A stretch of DNA of 64,000 nt from Dokdonella_A sp937902695 (GCA_048498135.1 JBEHYO010000001.1:1-64000), one strand, 5' to 3'. Counted from the first letter of the stretch, positions 28,654 to 37,721 are shown. Numbers and translations are program-made. Notes: generated from the sequence alone by a model not told the origin.

Positions 28654-29106
28654 TTACTTGCCCGCTTCGGCGGGTTTGGGCGCGTTTTCGTCGACCTTGG
28701 CCTGCGCGACGAGCTCGGAGATCGTACCGTCCTTCGCCTGCATGAACGCGCGCATCTTGAGCTGGTACGCGACGCGCGCGAGCGAGACGATGTGTTCGTT
28801 CTTGATGCGCTCCTTCTCGCCGCGCTTGACGATGACCGTGGCGCACGGAAGGTTCTGCTCCTTGCGGTAGCGGAGCGCGCTGCGCAGGTCTTCCTCGGTC
28901 AGCGGCGCGCCGTTGGTGCCGCCGTTCGGGTCGTAATCGAACTGGTTGTCCTTGTCGGCGATCAGCGTCACGTCGAAGCTCGCCGGGATGTTCGAGGCCT
29001 GCGCGAGCAGCTCCTTGTTGACGCGGCCGCCGCAGGCCGCCAGCGCGAACGCGACGAGCGCCAGCGCCGCCCATGTGACGATCCGCCTGCCCGAAAGATG
29101 CCGCAT
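28654..29106 (-). CDS. Putative lipoprotein of unknown function
   Basis: A 150-residue protein. The start at 29106 (MRHLSGRR) has GGAG 9 bases upstream; a longer frame reading was rejected. The signal ends in a lipobox-like LAACGG, so the mature protein would be lipid-anchored at Cys. The mature part has FDVTLIADKDNQFDYDPNG and an EEDLRSALRYRKE helix, then the VIVKRGEKERIKNEHIVSLARVAYQLK region shared with its downstream neighbour. No catalytic motif is recognised. It is 22 bases upstream of the Ala-Thr-Pro-tailed gene and likely in one transcript with it. Confidence 0.78.
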   Translation of the reverse strand: MRHLSGRRIVTWAALALVAFALAACGGRVNKELLAQASNIPASFDVTLIADKDNQFDYDPNGGTNGAPLTEEDLRSALRYRKEQNLPCATVIVKRGEKERIKNEHIVSLARVAYQLKMRAFMQAKDGTISELVAQAKVDENAPKPAEAGK

Positions 29107-29188
29107 GTCCGAACGCTCCGCGCTTTTCGAAAAGGACCGCAAGGTTACCACCGCCGTTCGCCGGCGGCATGCCCGGGTTGCCGTGGGT

Positions 29189-29755
29189 TCAGGCGTGCGG
29201 CAAGGTCACGCCGCGCTGGCCCATGTATTTGCCGCCGCGGTCCTTGTAGCTCGTCTCGCATTCCTCGTCCGATTCGAGGAACAGCATCTGCGCGACGCCC
29301 TCGTTCGCATAGATCTTCGCCGGCAGCGGCGTCGTGTTCGAGAACTCGAGCGTGACGTGGCCTTCCCACTCGGGCTCGAGCGGCGTCACGTTGACGATGA
29401 TGCCGCAGCGCGCGTAGGTGCTCTTGCCGAGGCAGATGGTGAGCACCTTGCGCGGGATGCGGAAGTACTCGACAGTCCGCGCGAGCGCGAACGAGTTCGG
29501 CGGGATGATGCAGACGTCCGACTTGATGTCGACGAAGCTGCGCTCGTCGAAGTTCTTCGGATCGACGATCGTCGAATTGATGTTCGTGAACACCTTGAAC
29601 TCGTCGGCGCAGCGCACGTCGTAGCCGTAGCTCGACGTGCCGTACGAGATCAGGCGGTGGCCTTCGCGCTGTTTGATCTGGCCGGGCTCGAACGGCTCGA
29701 TCATTTTCTGGTCGGCCGCCATGCGGCGGATCCATTTGTCGGATTTGATGGTCAT
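29189..29755 (-). CDS. dcd: dCTP deaminase
   Basis: Converts dCTP to dUTP for thymidylate synthesis. The length of 188 residues is that of the typical proteobacterial enzyme. Signature segments include MTIKSDKWIRRMA at the start, the SSYGYDVRCADEFKVFTN block, SFALARTVEYFRIPR, GKSTYARCGIIVNVTPLEPEWEGHVTLEFSNTTPLPAKIYANEG with the catalytic Glu (in the TLEFSN..PLP stretch), and DRGGKYMGQRGVTLP at the C-terminus. It sits between the lipoprotein gene and a REP pair. It is a housekeeping gene with nothing unusual. Confidence 0.97.
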   Translation of the reverse strand: MTIKSDKWIRRMAADQKMIEPFEPGQIKQREGHRLISYGTSSYGYDVRCADEFKVFTNINSTIVDPKNFDERSFVDIKSDVCIIPPNSFALARTVEYFRIPRKVLTICLGKSTYARCGIIVNVTPLEPEWEGHVTLEFSNTTPLPAKIYANEGVAQMLFLESDEECETSYKDRGGKYMGQRGVTLPHA

Positions 29756-29798
29756 GCGTGCATCTATGGCAGGAAGGTGGTGATTCTAGCGAGGTGTT

Positions 29799-29909
29799 CC
29801 CCTCTCCCGCTCGCGGGAGAGGGCTGGGGTGAGGGCAATCTTGGTGCGACGTTGCAAACGATGAACCGGCTTGCCCTCACCCTCCCCTCTCCCGCAAGCG
29901 GGAGAGGGG
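29799..29909. repeat. REP-like inverted pair (family 1)
   Basis: Two palindromes, CCCCTCTCCCGC-T-CGCGGGAGAGGG and CCCTCTCCCGCAAGCGGGAGAGGG, flank a 60-base spacer containing GGTGAGGGCAATCTTGG. The pair fills the gap between dcd and the mrp gene and ends 8 bases before the mrp stop codon. It is nearly identical to the unit at 7250. Confidence 0.88.
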
Positions 29910-29917
29910 AAAGAAGC

Positions 29918-31009
29918 TCACGTATTCTGGATGACGATCTTCGGAAACTGGATCTGCTTGTTGCGCGCGCGGAGCGCAAGCCGCGCCGCTGCGTTCCGCG
30001 CGATCTCGCGATAGCGCGCCGCGATGTCCGAATCGGGCATCGCCGCGACCGTCGGCGTGCCGCCGTCGGCCTGCTCGCGGATGCGGATGTCGAGCGGCAA
30101 CGAGCCGATCAGCGGCACGCCGTACTGCGCGGCCATGCGCGCGCCGCCTCCTTCGCCGAAGATGTGCTCCTCGAAGCCGCAGTTCGAGCAGACGTGCGTC
30201 GCCATGTTCTCGATGATGCCTAGCACGGGCACGTTGACCTTCTCGAACATCTTGAGCGCCTTCTTCGCGTCGAGCAGCGCGATGTCCTGCGGCGTCGTCA
30301 CGATGATCGCGCCGGAGACCGGCACGCGCTGGCAGAGCGTCAGCTGGATGTCGCCGGTGCCGGGCGGGAGGTCGATGATGAGGTAGTCGAGATCGGACCA
30401 GTTGGTTTCGCCGAGGAGCTGCTGCAGCGCCTGCGTCACCATCGGGCCGCGCCAGATCATCGCGGTGTCTTCCTCGATCATGAAACCGATCGACATGACC
30501 TGGATGCCGTGATTGACCTTCGGCTCGATGCGCTTGCCGTCCTTCGAATCGGGCCGCCCGGTGAGGCCGAGCATGCGCGGCTGGCTCGGGCCGTAGATGT
30601 CGGCATCGAGCACGCCGACGCTGGCGCCTTCGGCCTTGAGAGCGAGCGCGAGGTTCGCGGCGACCGTCGACTTGCCGACGCCGCCCTTGCCCGATGCGAT
30701 CGCGATGATGTTCTTGACGTTCGGGAGCGGCGTCAGGCCCTGCTGAACCTCGTGCGCGTGCACGCGCGAGGACACGCTGACGGCCGCGTGCGCGATCGCG
30801 GGATCGGCTTCGAGCGCGCGCTTGACCGTCGCGGCGATCGCGGCTTCTGCGCCGAGCGCCGGATAGCCGAGCTGGATGTCGACCGAAACGTCGTCGCCCG
30901 AGACGCCGACTCCGCGGACGGCGCCGCTGGCGACGAGGTCGGTGCCGGTGTGCGGATCGGCAACGCCGGAAAGGAGGCGCCGGACGCGCGCGTCGAGGGG
31001 TTCGCTCAT
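29918..31009 (-). CDS. apbC: Mrp/ApbC/NBP35 family Fe-S cluster carrier ATPase
   Basis: A P-loop ATPase that binds and hands over [4Fe-4S] clusters to apo-proteins. The 363 residues have an N-terminal DUF59/MIP18-like domain (1-95), then the deviant Walker A GKGGVGKST at 107-115, DADIYGPSQPRMLG, and the cluster-ligating CSNC with Cys274 and Cys277. The start MSEPLDARVRR was preferred over longer in-frame readings, which would add a low-complexity extension unlike the family. The DUF2147 gene lies divergent, 115 bases away. The metG gene follows beyond; in many gammaproteobacteria metG and mrp are neighbours, as here. Confidence 0.95.
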   Translation of the reverse strand: MSEPLDARVRRLLSGVADPHTGTDLVASGAVRGVGVSGDDVSVDIQLGYPALGAEAAIAATVKRALEADPAIAHAAVSVSSRVHAHEVQQGLTPLPNVKNIIAIASGKGGVGKSTVAANLALALKAEGASVGVLDADIYGPSQPRMLGLTGRPDSKDGKRIEPKVNHGIQVMSIGFMIEEDTAMIWRGPMVTQALQQLLGETNWSDLDYLIIDLPPGTGDIQLTLCQRVPVSGAIIVTTPQDIALLDAKKALKMFEKVNVPVLGIIENMATHVCSNCGFEEHIFGEGGGARMAAQYGVPLIGSLPLDIRIREQADGGTPTVAAMPDSDIAARYREIARNAAARLALRARNKQIQFPKIVIQNT

Positions 31010-31124
31010 CAACGGGAGGTCGTGCGAGGGTGTCTTCGCATTATGCCAGCGCCGACGCTGCGGCGCGGCTTGACGCGCCCGCCGGGCAGCGGCAAGTTGC
31101 CTCGTCCCTTTGGAGGAGAACGCC

Positions 31125-31577
31125 ATGTCACTGCGCAGCCTGCTTTTCGCCCTCGCCGCCGCGCTCGTCTGCAGTGCCGACGCGTTCGCCGTCGACGCGA
31201 CCTCCCCCGTCGGCGTCTGGACGACGATCGACGATACGACCCACAAGCCGAAATCGATCGTCGAAATCACCGAGCAGAACGGCGAGCTGACCGGCAAGGT
31301 CAAGCAAGTGCTCCAGTCCGATCAGGGGCCGAACCCGATCTGCAAGGAGTGCGAAGGCGAGCGCAAGAACCAGCCCGTGACCGGCATGACGATCATCTGG
31401 GGCATGAAGAAGGACGGCGACGCGTGGAGCGGCGGCAGGATCCTCGATCCGAAGAATGGCAAGGTGTACGGCTGCAAGATGCATCTCACCGACAACGGGC
31501 AAAAGCTCGAGGTGCGCGGGTTCATCGGGTTTTCGCTGCTCGGGCGCTCGCAGGTGTGGGAGCGGCAGGCAGACTAG
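31125..31577 (+). CDS. DUF2147 family exported protein
   Basis: A 150-residue periplasmic protein with signal peptide (MSLRSLLFALAAALVCSADAFA). The DUF2147 hallmarks are SPVGVWTTIDD at the mature start, SIVEITEQNGELTGKV, the Cys-containing CKECEGERKNQPVTGM..IWGM, and the C-terminal GFIGFSLLGRSQVWER. A strong GGAGGAG site precedes the ATG. It probably adopts a lipocalin-like barrel, although the ligand is unknown. It is transcribed away from mrp and toward metG, with a double REP element between it and metG. Confidence 0.93.
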   Translation: MSLRSLLFALAAALVCSADAFAVDATSPVGVWTTIDDTTHKPKSIVEITEQNGELTGKVKQVLQSDQGPNPICKECEGERKNQPVTGMTIIWGMKKDGDAWSGGRILDPKNGKVYGCKMHLTDNGQKLEVRGFIGFSLLGRSQVWERQAD

Positions 31578-31586
31578 CGCGCACTT

Positions 31587-31786
31587 CCTTCTCTCGCGTC
31601 GCGGTAGAAGGTGCCGGAGGCGGATGAGGGCGATCTGGCAAGGCGTTGCGACACACTCCCCTCACCCTACCCTCTCCCGCGAGCGGGAGAGGGGAACCCG
31701 CGCCGACTTGAGGCAAACAGTTTGGAATGAATCCCTTCTCCCGCCTGCGGGAGAAGGTGCCGGCAGGCGGATGAGGGCAGCCCGCA
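31587..31786. repeat. Compound REP-like element (family 1, three to four units)
   Basis: At least three palindromic units: a degenerate CTTCTCTCGC...GTAGAAGG, a perfect CCCTCTCCCGCGAGCGGGAGAGGG, and CCCTTCTCCCGCCTGCGGGAGAAGG. They are joined by GGCGGATGAGGGC spacers. Two variants of the stem (CTCTCCC and CTTCTCCC) occur side by side, as also at 61332. The element ends about 15 bases before the metG start region, so it could influence metG transcription. Confidence 0.85.
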
Positions 31787-31828
31787 TGCCATAATTCCGC
31801 TTTGCAGCAATCGCGCGGAACCCGCTAC

Positions 31829-34003
31829 GTGAAGCCCCGCAAGATCCTCGTCACCAACGCCCTGCCCTACGCCAACGGCCCGATCCATCTCGGGCACATG
31901 CTCGAAAACATCCAGACCGACATCTGGGTGCGGGCGATGCGCATGGCCGGCCACGAGGTGCACTACGTCTGCGCCGACGATGCGCACGGGACGTCGATCA
32001 TGCTGCGCGCCGAAAAGGAAGGCATCACGCCGCAGGCGCTCATCGCGGGCGTGCTCGAGCAGCATCGGCGCGATCTTTCGGAGTTCGGCGTCGCGCACGA
32101 CTGGTACTCGACGACCGACAGCGAATCGAACCGCGCGCTGACGTACCGCATCTGGAAGGCGCTCGTCGCCGGCGGTCACACCGAATCCAAGCCGGTCAAG
32201 CAGCTCTACGATCCGGTCAAGGACATGTTCCTGCCGGACCGCTTCATCAAGGGCGAATGCCCGAACTGCCACAGCAAGGACCAGTACGGCGATTCGTGCG
32301 AGGTCTGCGGCAAGACCTACAACCCGACCGACCTGATCGAGCCGTATTCGGTCGTCTCGGGCGCGAAGCCGGTCGAGAAGGAATCGACGCATTTCTTCGT
32401 CAAGCTCGCCGATTTCGACGCGATGCTGCAGGCCTGGCTCAAGGAACGCGAGCGCGAAGGCGGCCTGCAGAGCGAAGTCGTCAACAAGCTGCAGGAATGG
32501 TTCGCCGACGGCCTCCGGAGCTGGGACGTGTCGCGCGACGCGCCGTATTTCGGCTTCGAGATCCCGGATCAGCCGGGCAAGTTCTTCTACGTCTGGGTCG
32601 ATGCGCCGATCGGCTACCTCTCGTCGTTCCGCGACTACTGCGCGGCGTGGAATGCAAGGCGCCCCGACACGCCGCTCCGCTTCGAGGATTTCGTCGAGCG
32701 CGACGACGCCGAGAGGATGGGCACCGAGATGGTGCACTTCATCGGCAAGGACATCATCTACTTCCATACGCTGTTCTGGCCGGCGATGCTGCACGGCGCG
32801 CGGCTGCGCACGCCGACCGCCGTGCACGTGCACGGCTTCATGACCGTCGACGGCGCCAAGATGTCGAAGTCGCGCGGCACGTTCATCAACGCGCGGACAT
32901 ATCTCGATCATCTCGATCCGGACTACCTGCGCTATTACCTCGCGACATTGCTCGGACCAACGCTTGCCGATCTCGATCTCGACCTGAAGGCGTTCGAGGA
33001 CCGAGTCAATTCGCATGTCGTCGGCAAGTGGGTGAACATCGCGAGCCGGACGGCGGGGTTCGTGCACAAGTTTTTCGGCGGGAAGCTCGCGGACGCGCTG
33101 CCGCCGGAAGAGGCGCGGCGCTATGCGTCAGCGGCCGAGCGGCTCAGTGCGTGTGCGGCGATGTTCGAAGCGCGCGACTATGCGGCCGCGACGCGGCTGA
33201 TCGTCGAGGTTGCCGACGAGGCGAACGGCTACGTCGCCGAGAAGGCGCCGTGGCTTCTCGCGAAGGACGAGAGCAGGCGTGCGGAGCTGCATGTCGTCTG
33301 CACGCTCGCGCTCAACTACTTCAGGCTGCTCGCGATCTATCTTGCGCCGATCATTCCGACGATGGCGGGCCGTGTCGCCGGAGGCTTGCTCGGCACCACA
33401 CTCTGCGATTTCCGCGACGCCGACGCGCCGCTGCTCGGCCGCGAGATCCAGCCGTTCACGACGCGCATCGACCGCATCGACCCGAAGAAGATCGAGGCCA
33501 TGATCGAAGCATCGAAGGAATCGCTGAAACCGGCAGAGGCCGGACCCGTCGTGGCCGGGGCTGCGGCTGCTGCCGGTTCGACCGTTACGTCGGCAGCGAC
33601 GTCGAAGTCGTCGCCATCCGACCCTCGTCCCGCAGGGGACGGCACAAAAGCCGGCGCGGATAGCGCAGCCTCGATCATTTCGATCGACGACTTCGCGAAG
33701 CTTGATCTCCGGATCGGCAAGGTGCTCGCGTGCGAGTTCGTCGACGGCTCGGACAAGCTGCTCCGCTTCGAGCTCGATGCGGGCGAGCTTGGCACGCGTC
33801 AGATCTTCTCGGGCATCCGCGCGGCGTACGACGATCCGCCGAAACTGGTCGGACGCAACGTCGTCTTCATCGCGAACCTCGCGCCGCGCAAGATGCGGTT
33901 CGGCGTGTCGGAGGGCATGATCCTCTCGGCCGGTAGCGGCGGCGCGGATCTGCATCTGCTCGACGCCGACCCGGGCGCGACGCCCGGGATGCCCGTCAAG
34001 TAG
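31829..34003 (+). CDS. metG: Methionine-tRNA ligase
   Basis: Charges tRNA-Met. With GTG at 31829 as start the protein is 724 residues and opens MKPRKILVTNALPYANG, the usual MetG beginning; a TTG 27 bases upstream is possible. The HIGH motif is HLGH at 20-23, the zinc knuckle Cys residues are in CPNC and CEVC, and KMSKS is at 344-348. A linker of about 45 residues rich in Ala, Ser and Pro (roughly 570-615) joins the catalytic part to a C-terminal EMAPII-like tRNA-binding domain (DLRIGKVLACEFVDGSDKLLRFELD), so it is the long dimer-forming type. A CATAAT hexamer lies at 31790-31795. Confidence 0.97.
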   Translation: MKPRKILVTNALPYANGPIHLGHMLENIQTDIWVRAMRMAGHEVHYVCADDAHGTSIMLRAEKEGITPQALIAGVLEQHRRDLSEFGVAHDWYSTTDSESNRALTYRIWKALVAGGHTESKPVKQLYDPVKDMFLPDRFIKGECPNCHSKDQYGDSCEVCGKTYNPTDLIEPYSVVSGAKPVEKESTHFFVKLADFDAMLQAWLKEREREGGLQSEVVNKLQEWFADGLRSWDVSRDAPYFGFEIPDQPGKFFYVWVDAPIGYLSSFRDYCAAWNARRPDTPLRFEDFVERDDAERMGTEMVHFIGKDIIYFHTLFWPAMLHGARLRTPTAVHVHGFMTVDGAKMSKSRGTFINARTYLDHLDPDYLRYYLATLLGPTLADLDLDLKAFEDRVNSHVVGKWVNIASRTAGFVHKFFGGKLADALPPEEARRYASAAERLSACAAMFEARDYAAATRLIVEVADEANGYVAEKAPWLLAKDESRRAELHVVCTLALNYFRLLAIYLAPIIPTMAGRVAGGLLGTTLCDFRDADAPLLGREIQPFTTRIDRIDPKKIEAMIEASKESLKPAEAGPVVAGAAAAAGSTVTSAATSKSSPSDPRPAGDGTKAGADSAASIISIDDFAKLDLRIGKVLACEFVDGSDKLLRFELDAGELGTRQIFSGIRAAYDDPPKLVGRNVVFIANLAPRKMRFGVSEGMILSAGSGGADLHLLDADPGATPGMPVK

Positions 34004-34055
34004 CGCCGCCCTGCACGTCGCGCGACCCGTATTCGGCGGTTTGCATGGCGGACGA

Positions 34056-34081
34056 GCCGCCGGCGCGTTAGTGCCGGCGGC
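34056..34081. terminator. GC-rich hairpin between convergent metG and the large secreted protein gene
   Basis: A perfect 9-base stem GCCGCCGGC/GCCGGCGGC with the 8-base loop GCGTTAGT lies 53 bases after metG and 10 bases before the end of the minus-strand gene. No run of Ts follows on either strand, so it may be a processing or Rho-assisted 3' end rather than an intrinsic terminator. Confidence 0.4.
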
Positions 34082-34090
34082 CCGTTGCTT

Positions 34091-37000
34091 CTACGGCGTC
34101 ACATCCAGCGCGGCGTCACCGGGCGCAACGTTGGTGCCGAGATCCGTCTGCAACGCGCCGACCGGAATATCGTTGAGATAACTTCCGGCGATCGCCGACT
34201 CGACATCGACCGTGATCGTGCAGGCGCCGCCGCCCGGAATCGTCGCGCCGGCATCGAGCGTGACCGAGCCGGATGTCGGATCCGCAGTCAGGGCACCCCC
34301 GCAGGTCGTCGACGCGTTTGGCGTCGCCGCGACGGCGAGATCGGTCGGAAACGCGTCGACCAACGCTGCGGTCAGCGTCGCATCGCTCGCGTTCGCGTTG
34401 CCGAGCGTGATCGTCAGCGTGCTCGGCACGTTGACTGCGACCGGAGACGTTCCGAACGCCTTCGACACCGTCGGCGGAATCGGCGTCACGGACAACGTCG
34501 CGCTCGCGGCGAGCGCGTTGGCGCCCCGATCGGTTTGCAGCGTTCCTGGCGCAATGACGTTCGGGTAGTCGCCCGGCATTGCAGCGACGACGTCGACCTG
34601 GATGGTGCAGACGGTGCCCGGCGGGATGATCGATCCGGCTGCATCGAGCTGCACGAAGTCGTCGCCGGGCGTTGCGGACGCGAGACCTCCGCAGTCCGAT
34701 TGCGCATTCGGCGTAGCGGCGACGACGAGGCCGGCCGGGAACGTATCGACGAAATCCGCCGTCAGCGTCGCCGGGACGCCGTTGCCGTTGCCTAACGAGA
34801 TCGTCAGCGTGCTCGCCGTGCCGGCCGTGACCGTCGCCGGCGCGAAATCGTTCAGGACCGACGGTGCCGCGTCCGCCACCGGGAGCGTCGCATCGGCGGG
34901 TGCCGCATTCGTGCCCAGGTTCGTCTGCAACGCATCGGCCGGAATATGGTTGGCGTAATCGCCGGGTGTCACCGCGACGACGTCGACCGCAATCGTGCAG
35001 CTGCTGCTCGGCGGGATCGCGGAACCCGTGGCGAGCGTCACCAAATCGGCGCCGGCGACAGCCGTCACGCTGCCGATGCAGTTCGTCTGCGCATTCGGCG
35101 TCGCGGCGACGACGAGGCCGGACGGGAACGTATCGGTCAGCGGCGCCGTGAGGCTCGCCGGCGACGCGCTTGCGTTGTCGAGCGTTATCGTCAGCGTGCT
35201 GCTGATGCCAGTCGGCACGTTGACGGGGCTGAAGGCCTTGCCGAGCGTCACCGGCGACGGCGCCGCGCCGACTGTCACGGTGACGGGCGTTCCGACGCGG
35301 TGGTGCAACGGATCGTTGCTGGTGGCGCAGACGTTGCCTTCGAGCACGTCGCCCGCATTAGCCGCAGTGGCGTCGATCGTAGCCGAGGCCGGCGTTGCGC
35401 CGGACGGCGGCGTCGTGCCGGCGATCGGATCGAGCGAGAGCCACGGCAGGTCCTGCGGCTGTGCGCAGGGGCCGCCGATCGTTTCGGTCGCGAGGCCGAC
35501 GATCTGCGTACCGCCGAGCGAATAGACCAGCGAGCTCGCGCCGGTGTCGAGATCGACCGTGCGCATCTCCGCCGAGCCCGTGTCGGCATTGACCGCGGCC
35601 CAGTACAGGATGCCGGTGCCCTGATCGAAATCGGCGTCCTGACCGTAGTTGGCGTTGAAGCCGACCGAGCCTTTCAGCGACGTTGCGCCATTCGTCTTGT
35701 CGACGGCATAGAGCGCATCGTCGACGATGTCGACGCTGTACATGAGCCCGTCGGGTCCCACCGCGATCCAGATCGCGCAGGCCATGCCGGTCATCTCGCC
35801 GACGAGCGTCGCCGCGCCGGTGTTGCGATCGATCGTGTAGAGGTGCGAGCTCGATCCGCAGGTTGCCGCGGATGCGTAAAGCATTCCGGTCGTCGGGTCT
35901 TGCGCGAAACCGGTCCAGCCGTCGCTGTCCGCGCTGGCGTTTGCGGTTCCGATCGGCGTGATCGCGCCGCTGCTCGCATCGATCGACGCGAACGTATTCG
36001 CCATTGCGCCGAATTTGTCGATGCCGTAGGCCTTGCTGAAATCGCCGTCGAGGAACTTGAACGCGAACGCGGTGCCCTGCCCGGTAGCGATGCTCGTCAT
36101 GCCGTTGTCGGCGGTGACGTCGAGCGTGTCGAGCTCGTCGCTCGCAACGTTGGCTGCGAACGCCGTGACGCCGGCGAACGGACGATGAACGCCGGCGGGT
36201 ACGCCCGGCTTGTAAACATGCAGCGGCGCTCGCGCAATCGTCGTTTTCGACGGGTCGCCCATCGGCATCGCATAGCGCGCGCCCGGTGGCGCGAAATGCA
36301 GGTTCGATGGGGCCGCCTCGGTGAGCGACCAGTCGAGATCGCGGTCTCCGTGGTTTTCGATCGCGAACGGCAATGTCGTCGTGCCGCCCGCGGTCACGCT
36401 GCCGGCGATCGCGTTCGGGTTCACGACGATCTGCGGCGCGCCGACGTTCACGGTGACCGAGTCGGTGCTCGTGAAGATTTGCGGCGAGGTCGGCGTCCAT
36501 CTGATGCCCGTGTTGTCGGTCACCGCCGCCTCGAAGGCCGAGAACTGCGCGAACAGCGCGGTCGACGCCTGCAGGCCGATGGTCGCGCACGCTCCGCCCG
36601 TGCAGTCTGGCGGATCGCTCGGGCTGTTGTCGTTCGTGTATGCGACGTCCGCGTATTCGAATTGGATCGTGCCGTCCTCGTCGAGGATCAGTTCGAACGT
36701 CGCGCCATCGGCGTTGCCGCTGTAGTGCATCCGGTTGAACCATTCGACGATGAACTGCCGGTTCGGCGTCGCGCCGCGCACGTCCATGTACACATCGCCC
36801 GATTCGCTGTCGAAGTCGTCCCACAGCGGCAGGATTGCAGGGCCCGGCAACGAGGCGGCGGGCAGCGAGGTGTTCTGGAAATCGAGCACGGCGCCCGGCG
36901 CGCCCAGGATCACGCCGCCGTTGTTGCTGATGGTCAGCGCGCTCGACGTGGTGCCGTAGAAACTGAACGAGAACGGCATGTTCACGTCGGCTGTGCCGTC

Positions 37001-37561
37001 GTCGGCGAGACCGAGTGGCGTGCCGGAACCCGTGATGTCGATGAAGCCGCTGCAGGCAGCGGCGCTGTCGCCGAAGCCGTCGGCGAAGATGCGGTCACCA
37101 CAGCCGCCGCCGGTTTCGACGTCGGTCGTATAGCCGGGCAACACGTCGTAGCTGGTCCACGTCGAGTTGTAGGTCAGCGTGCTGCCGACCGTCTCCACGT
37201 GGTTGTACTGATACGACCCGCCCGGTGCGATCAACTGCTGAGAGTAGGCGAACAACCCACCATCGACATCGTTGGCGAGCGAGTGGTACTCGAGATCGAC
37301 GCCGGTGTTGTTCGTGACCGTGTAGCAGAAGTTCAGCTGATCGCCGACGGTTGCGTCGATCGTGTCGGCGCCGCCGCAGGCGTTTGCAGACAGATCGGTG
37401 CCCACCGTGCTCACGAGGCAGATCCCGCTCGGATCGCACGCTGCGGGAGCCCTTTCCGGGCGCACGTTGTGCGCGACCTTTGCGTCTGCGAACGCGGCGG
37501 ACGTCATCGACGACAAAGCCGCCGTCACCGCCAGCGCAATCGCGCTCTTCGAGATGTGCAT
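34091..37561 (-). CDS. Large secreted protein with propeller-like and DUF11-like repeats (paralogue of 55515-58931)
   Basis: A 1156-residue exported protein with a strong GGAGGAG site and signal peptide (MHISKSAIALAVTAALSSMTSAAFA). In order: a CLVSTVGTDLSANACG domain ending in the GDRIFADGFGD tag, a Nidogen-like beta domain (SFSFYGTTSS, LPLWDDFDSESGDVYMDVRG), a VTVNVG linker with a GxxDLDWSLTEA block, four propeller-like YTIDRNTGAATLVGEM repeats (about 540-690), a PWLSLDPIAGTTPPSG segment, and three C-terminal repeats of about 115 residues each. Each C-terminal repeat has a STLTI.LGN core and a FP.GLVVAATPNA block, like DUF11 adhesive repeats. No sortase or PEP-CTERM signal is present. Probably a surface or matrix protein; the partner is unknown. 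Confidence 0.85.
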   Translation of the reverse strand: MHISKSAIALAVTAALSSMTSAAFADAKVAHNVRPERAPAACDPSGICLVSTVGTDLSANACGGADTIDATVGDQLNFCYTVTNNTGVDLEYHSLANDVDGGLFAYSQQLIAPGGSYQYNHVETVGSTLTYNSTWTSYDVLPGYTTDVETGGGCGDRIFADGFGDSAAACSGFIDITGSGTPLGLADDGTADVNMPFSFSFYGTTSSALTISNNGGVILGAPGAVLDFQNTSLPAASLPGPAILPLWDDFDSESGDVYMDVRGATPNRQFIVEWFNRMHYSGNADGATFELILDEDGTIQFEYADVAYTNDNSPSDPPDCTGGACATIGLQASTALFAQFSAFEAAVTDNTGIRWTPTSPQIFTSTDSVTVNVGAPQIVVNPNAIAGSVTAGGTTTLPFAIENHGDRDLDWSLTEAAPSNLHFAPPGARYAMPMGDPSKTTIARAPLHVYKPGVPAGVHRPFAGVTAFAANVASDELDTLDVTADNGMTSIATGQGTAFAFKFLDGDFSKAYGIDKFGAMANTFASIDASSGAITPIGTANASADSDGWTGFAQDPTTGMLYASAATCGSSSHLYTIDRNTGAATLVGEMTGMACAIWIAVGPDGLMYSVDIVDDALYAVDKTNGATSLKGSVGFNANYGQDADFDQGTGILYWAAVNADTGSAEMRTVDLDTGASSLVYSLGGTQIVGLATETIGGPCAQPQDLPWLSLDPIAGTTPPSGATPASATIDATAANAGDVLEGNVCATSNDPLHHRVGTPVTVTVGAAPSPVTLGKAFSPVNVPTGISSTLTITLDNASASPASLTAPLTDTFPSGLVVAATPNAQTNCIGSVTAVAGADLVTLATGSAIPPSSSCTIAVDVVAVTPGDYANHIPADALQTNLGTNAAPADATLPVADAAPSVLNDFAPATVTAGTASTLTISLGNGNGVPATLTADFVDTFPAGLVVAATPNAQSDCGGLASATPGDDFVQLDAAGSIIPPGTVCTIQVDVVAAMPGDYPNVIAPGTLQTDRGANALAASATLSVTPIPPTVSKAFGTSPVAVNVPSTLTITLGNANASDATLTAALVDAFPTDLAVAATPNASTTCGGALTADPTSGSVTLDAGATIPGGGACTITVDVESAIAGSYLNDIPVGALQTDLGTNVAPGDAALDVTP

Positions 37562-37659
37562 CGCGAGTCTCCTCCGTTCCGTGTCGCAGAGACTCGTGCG
37601 AGGCGTCGATCGCGATCAACCGCGATTTTCGTGATGCCCTTCACCTGCGAACCCGCGCG

Positions 37660-37671
37660 CCATATATATGG
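37660..37671. promoter_or_regulatory. 12-base perfect palindrome in a divergent promoter region
   Basis: CCATATATATGG is a perfect palindrome in an otherwise GC-rich 174-base gap between the divergent secreted-protein gene and rnfB. Its TATATA core could be a -10 element for the minus-strand gene or a regulator site. No clear -35 is paired with it. Confidence 0.35.
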
Positions 37672-37721
37672 AATCGGCGCACCGCCTTGCGAACGAAATT
37701 TCGACTGCCGGCGCACTCGAC

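Noticed and set aside
31587..31786. Possible CRISPR array from repeated palindromes
   Set aside because: Units are inverted pairs of variable spacing and recur elsewhere as REP elements; no regular unique spacers and no cas genes.
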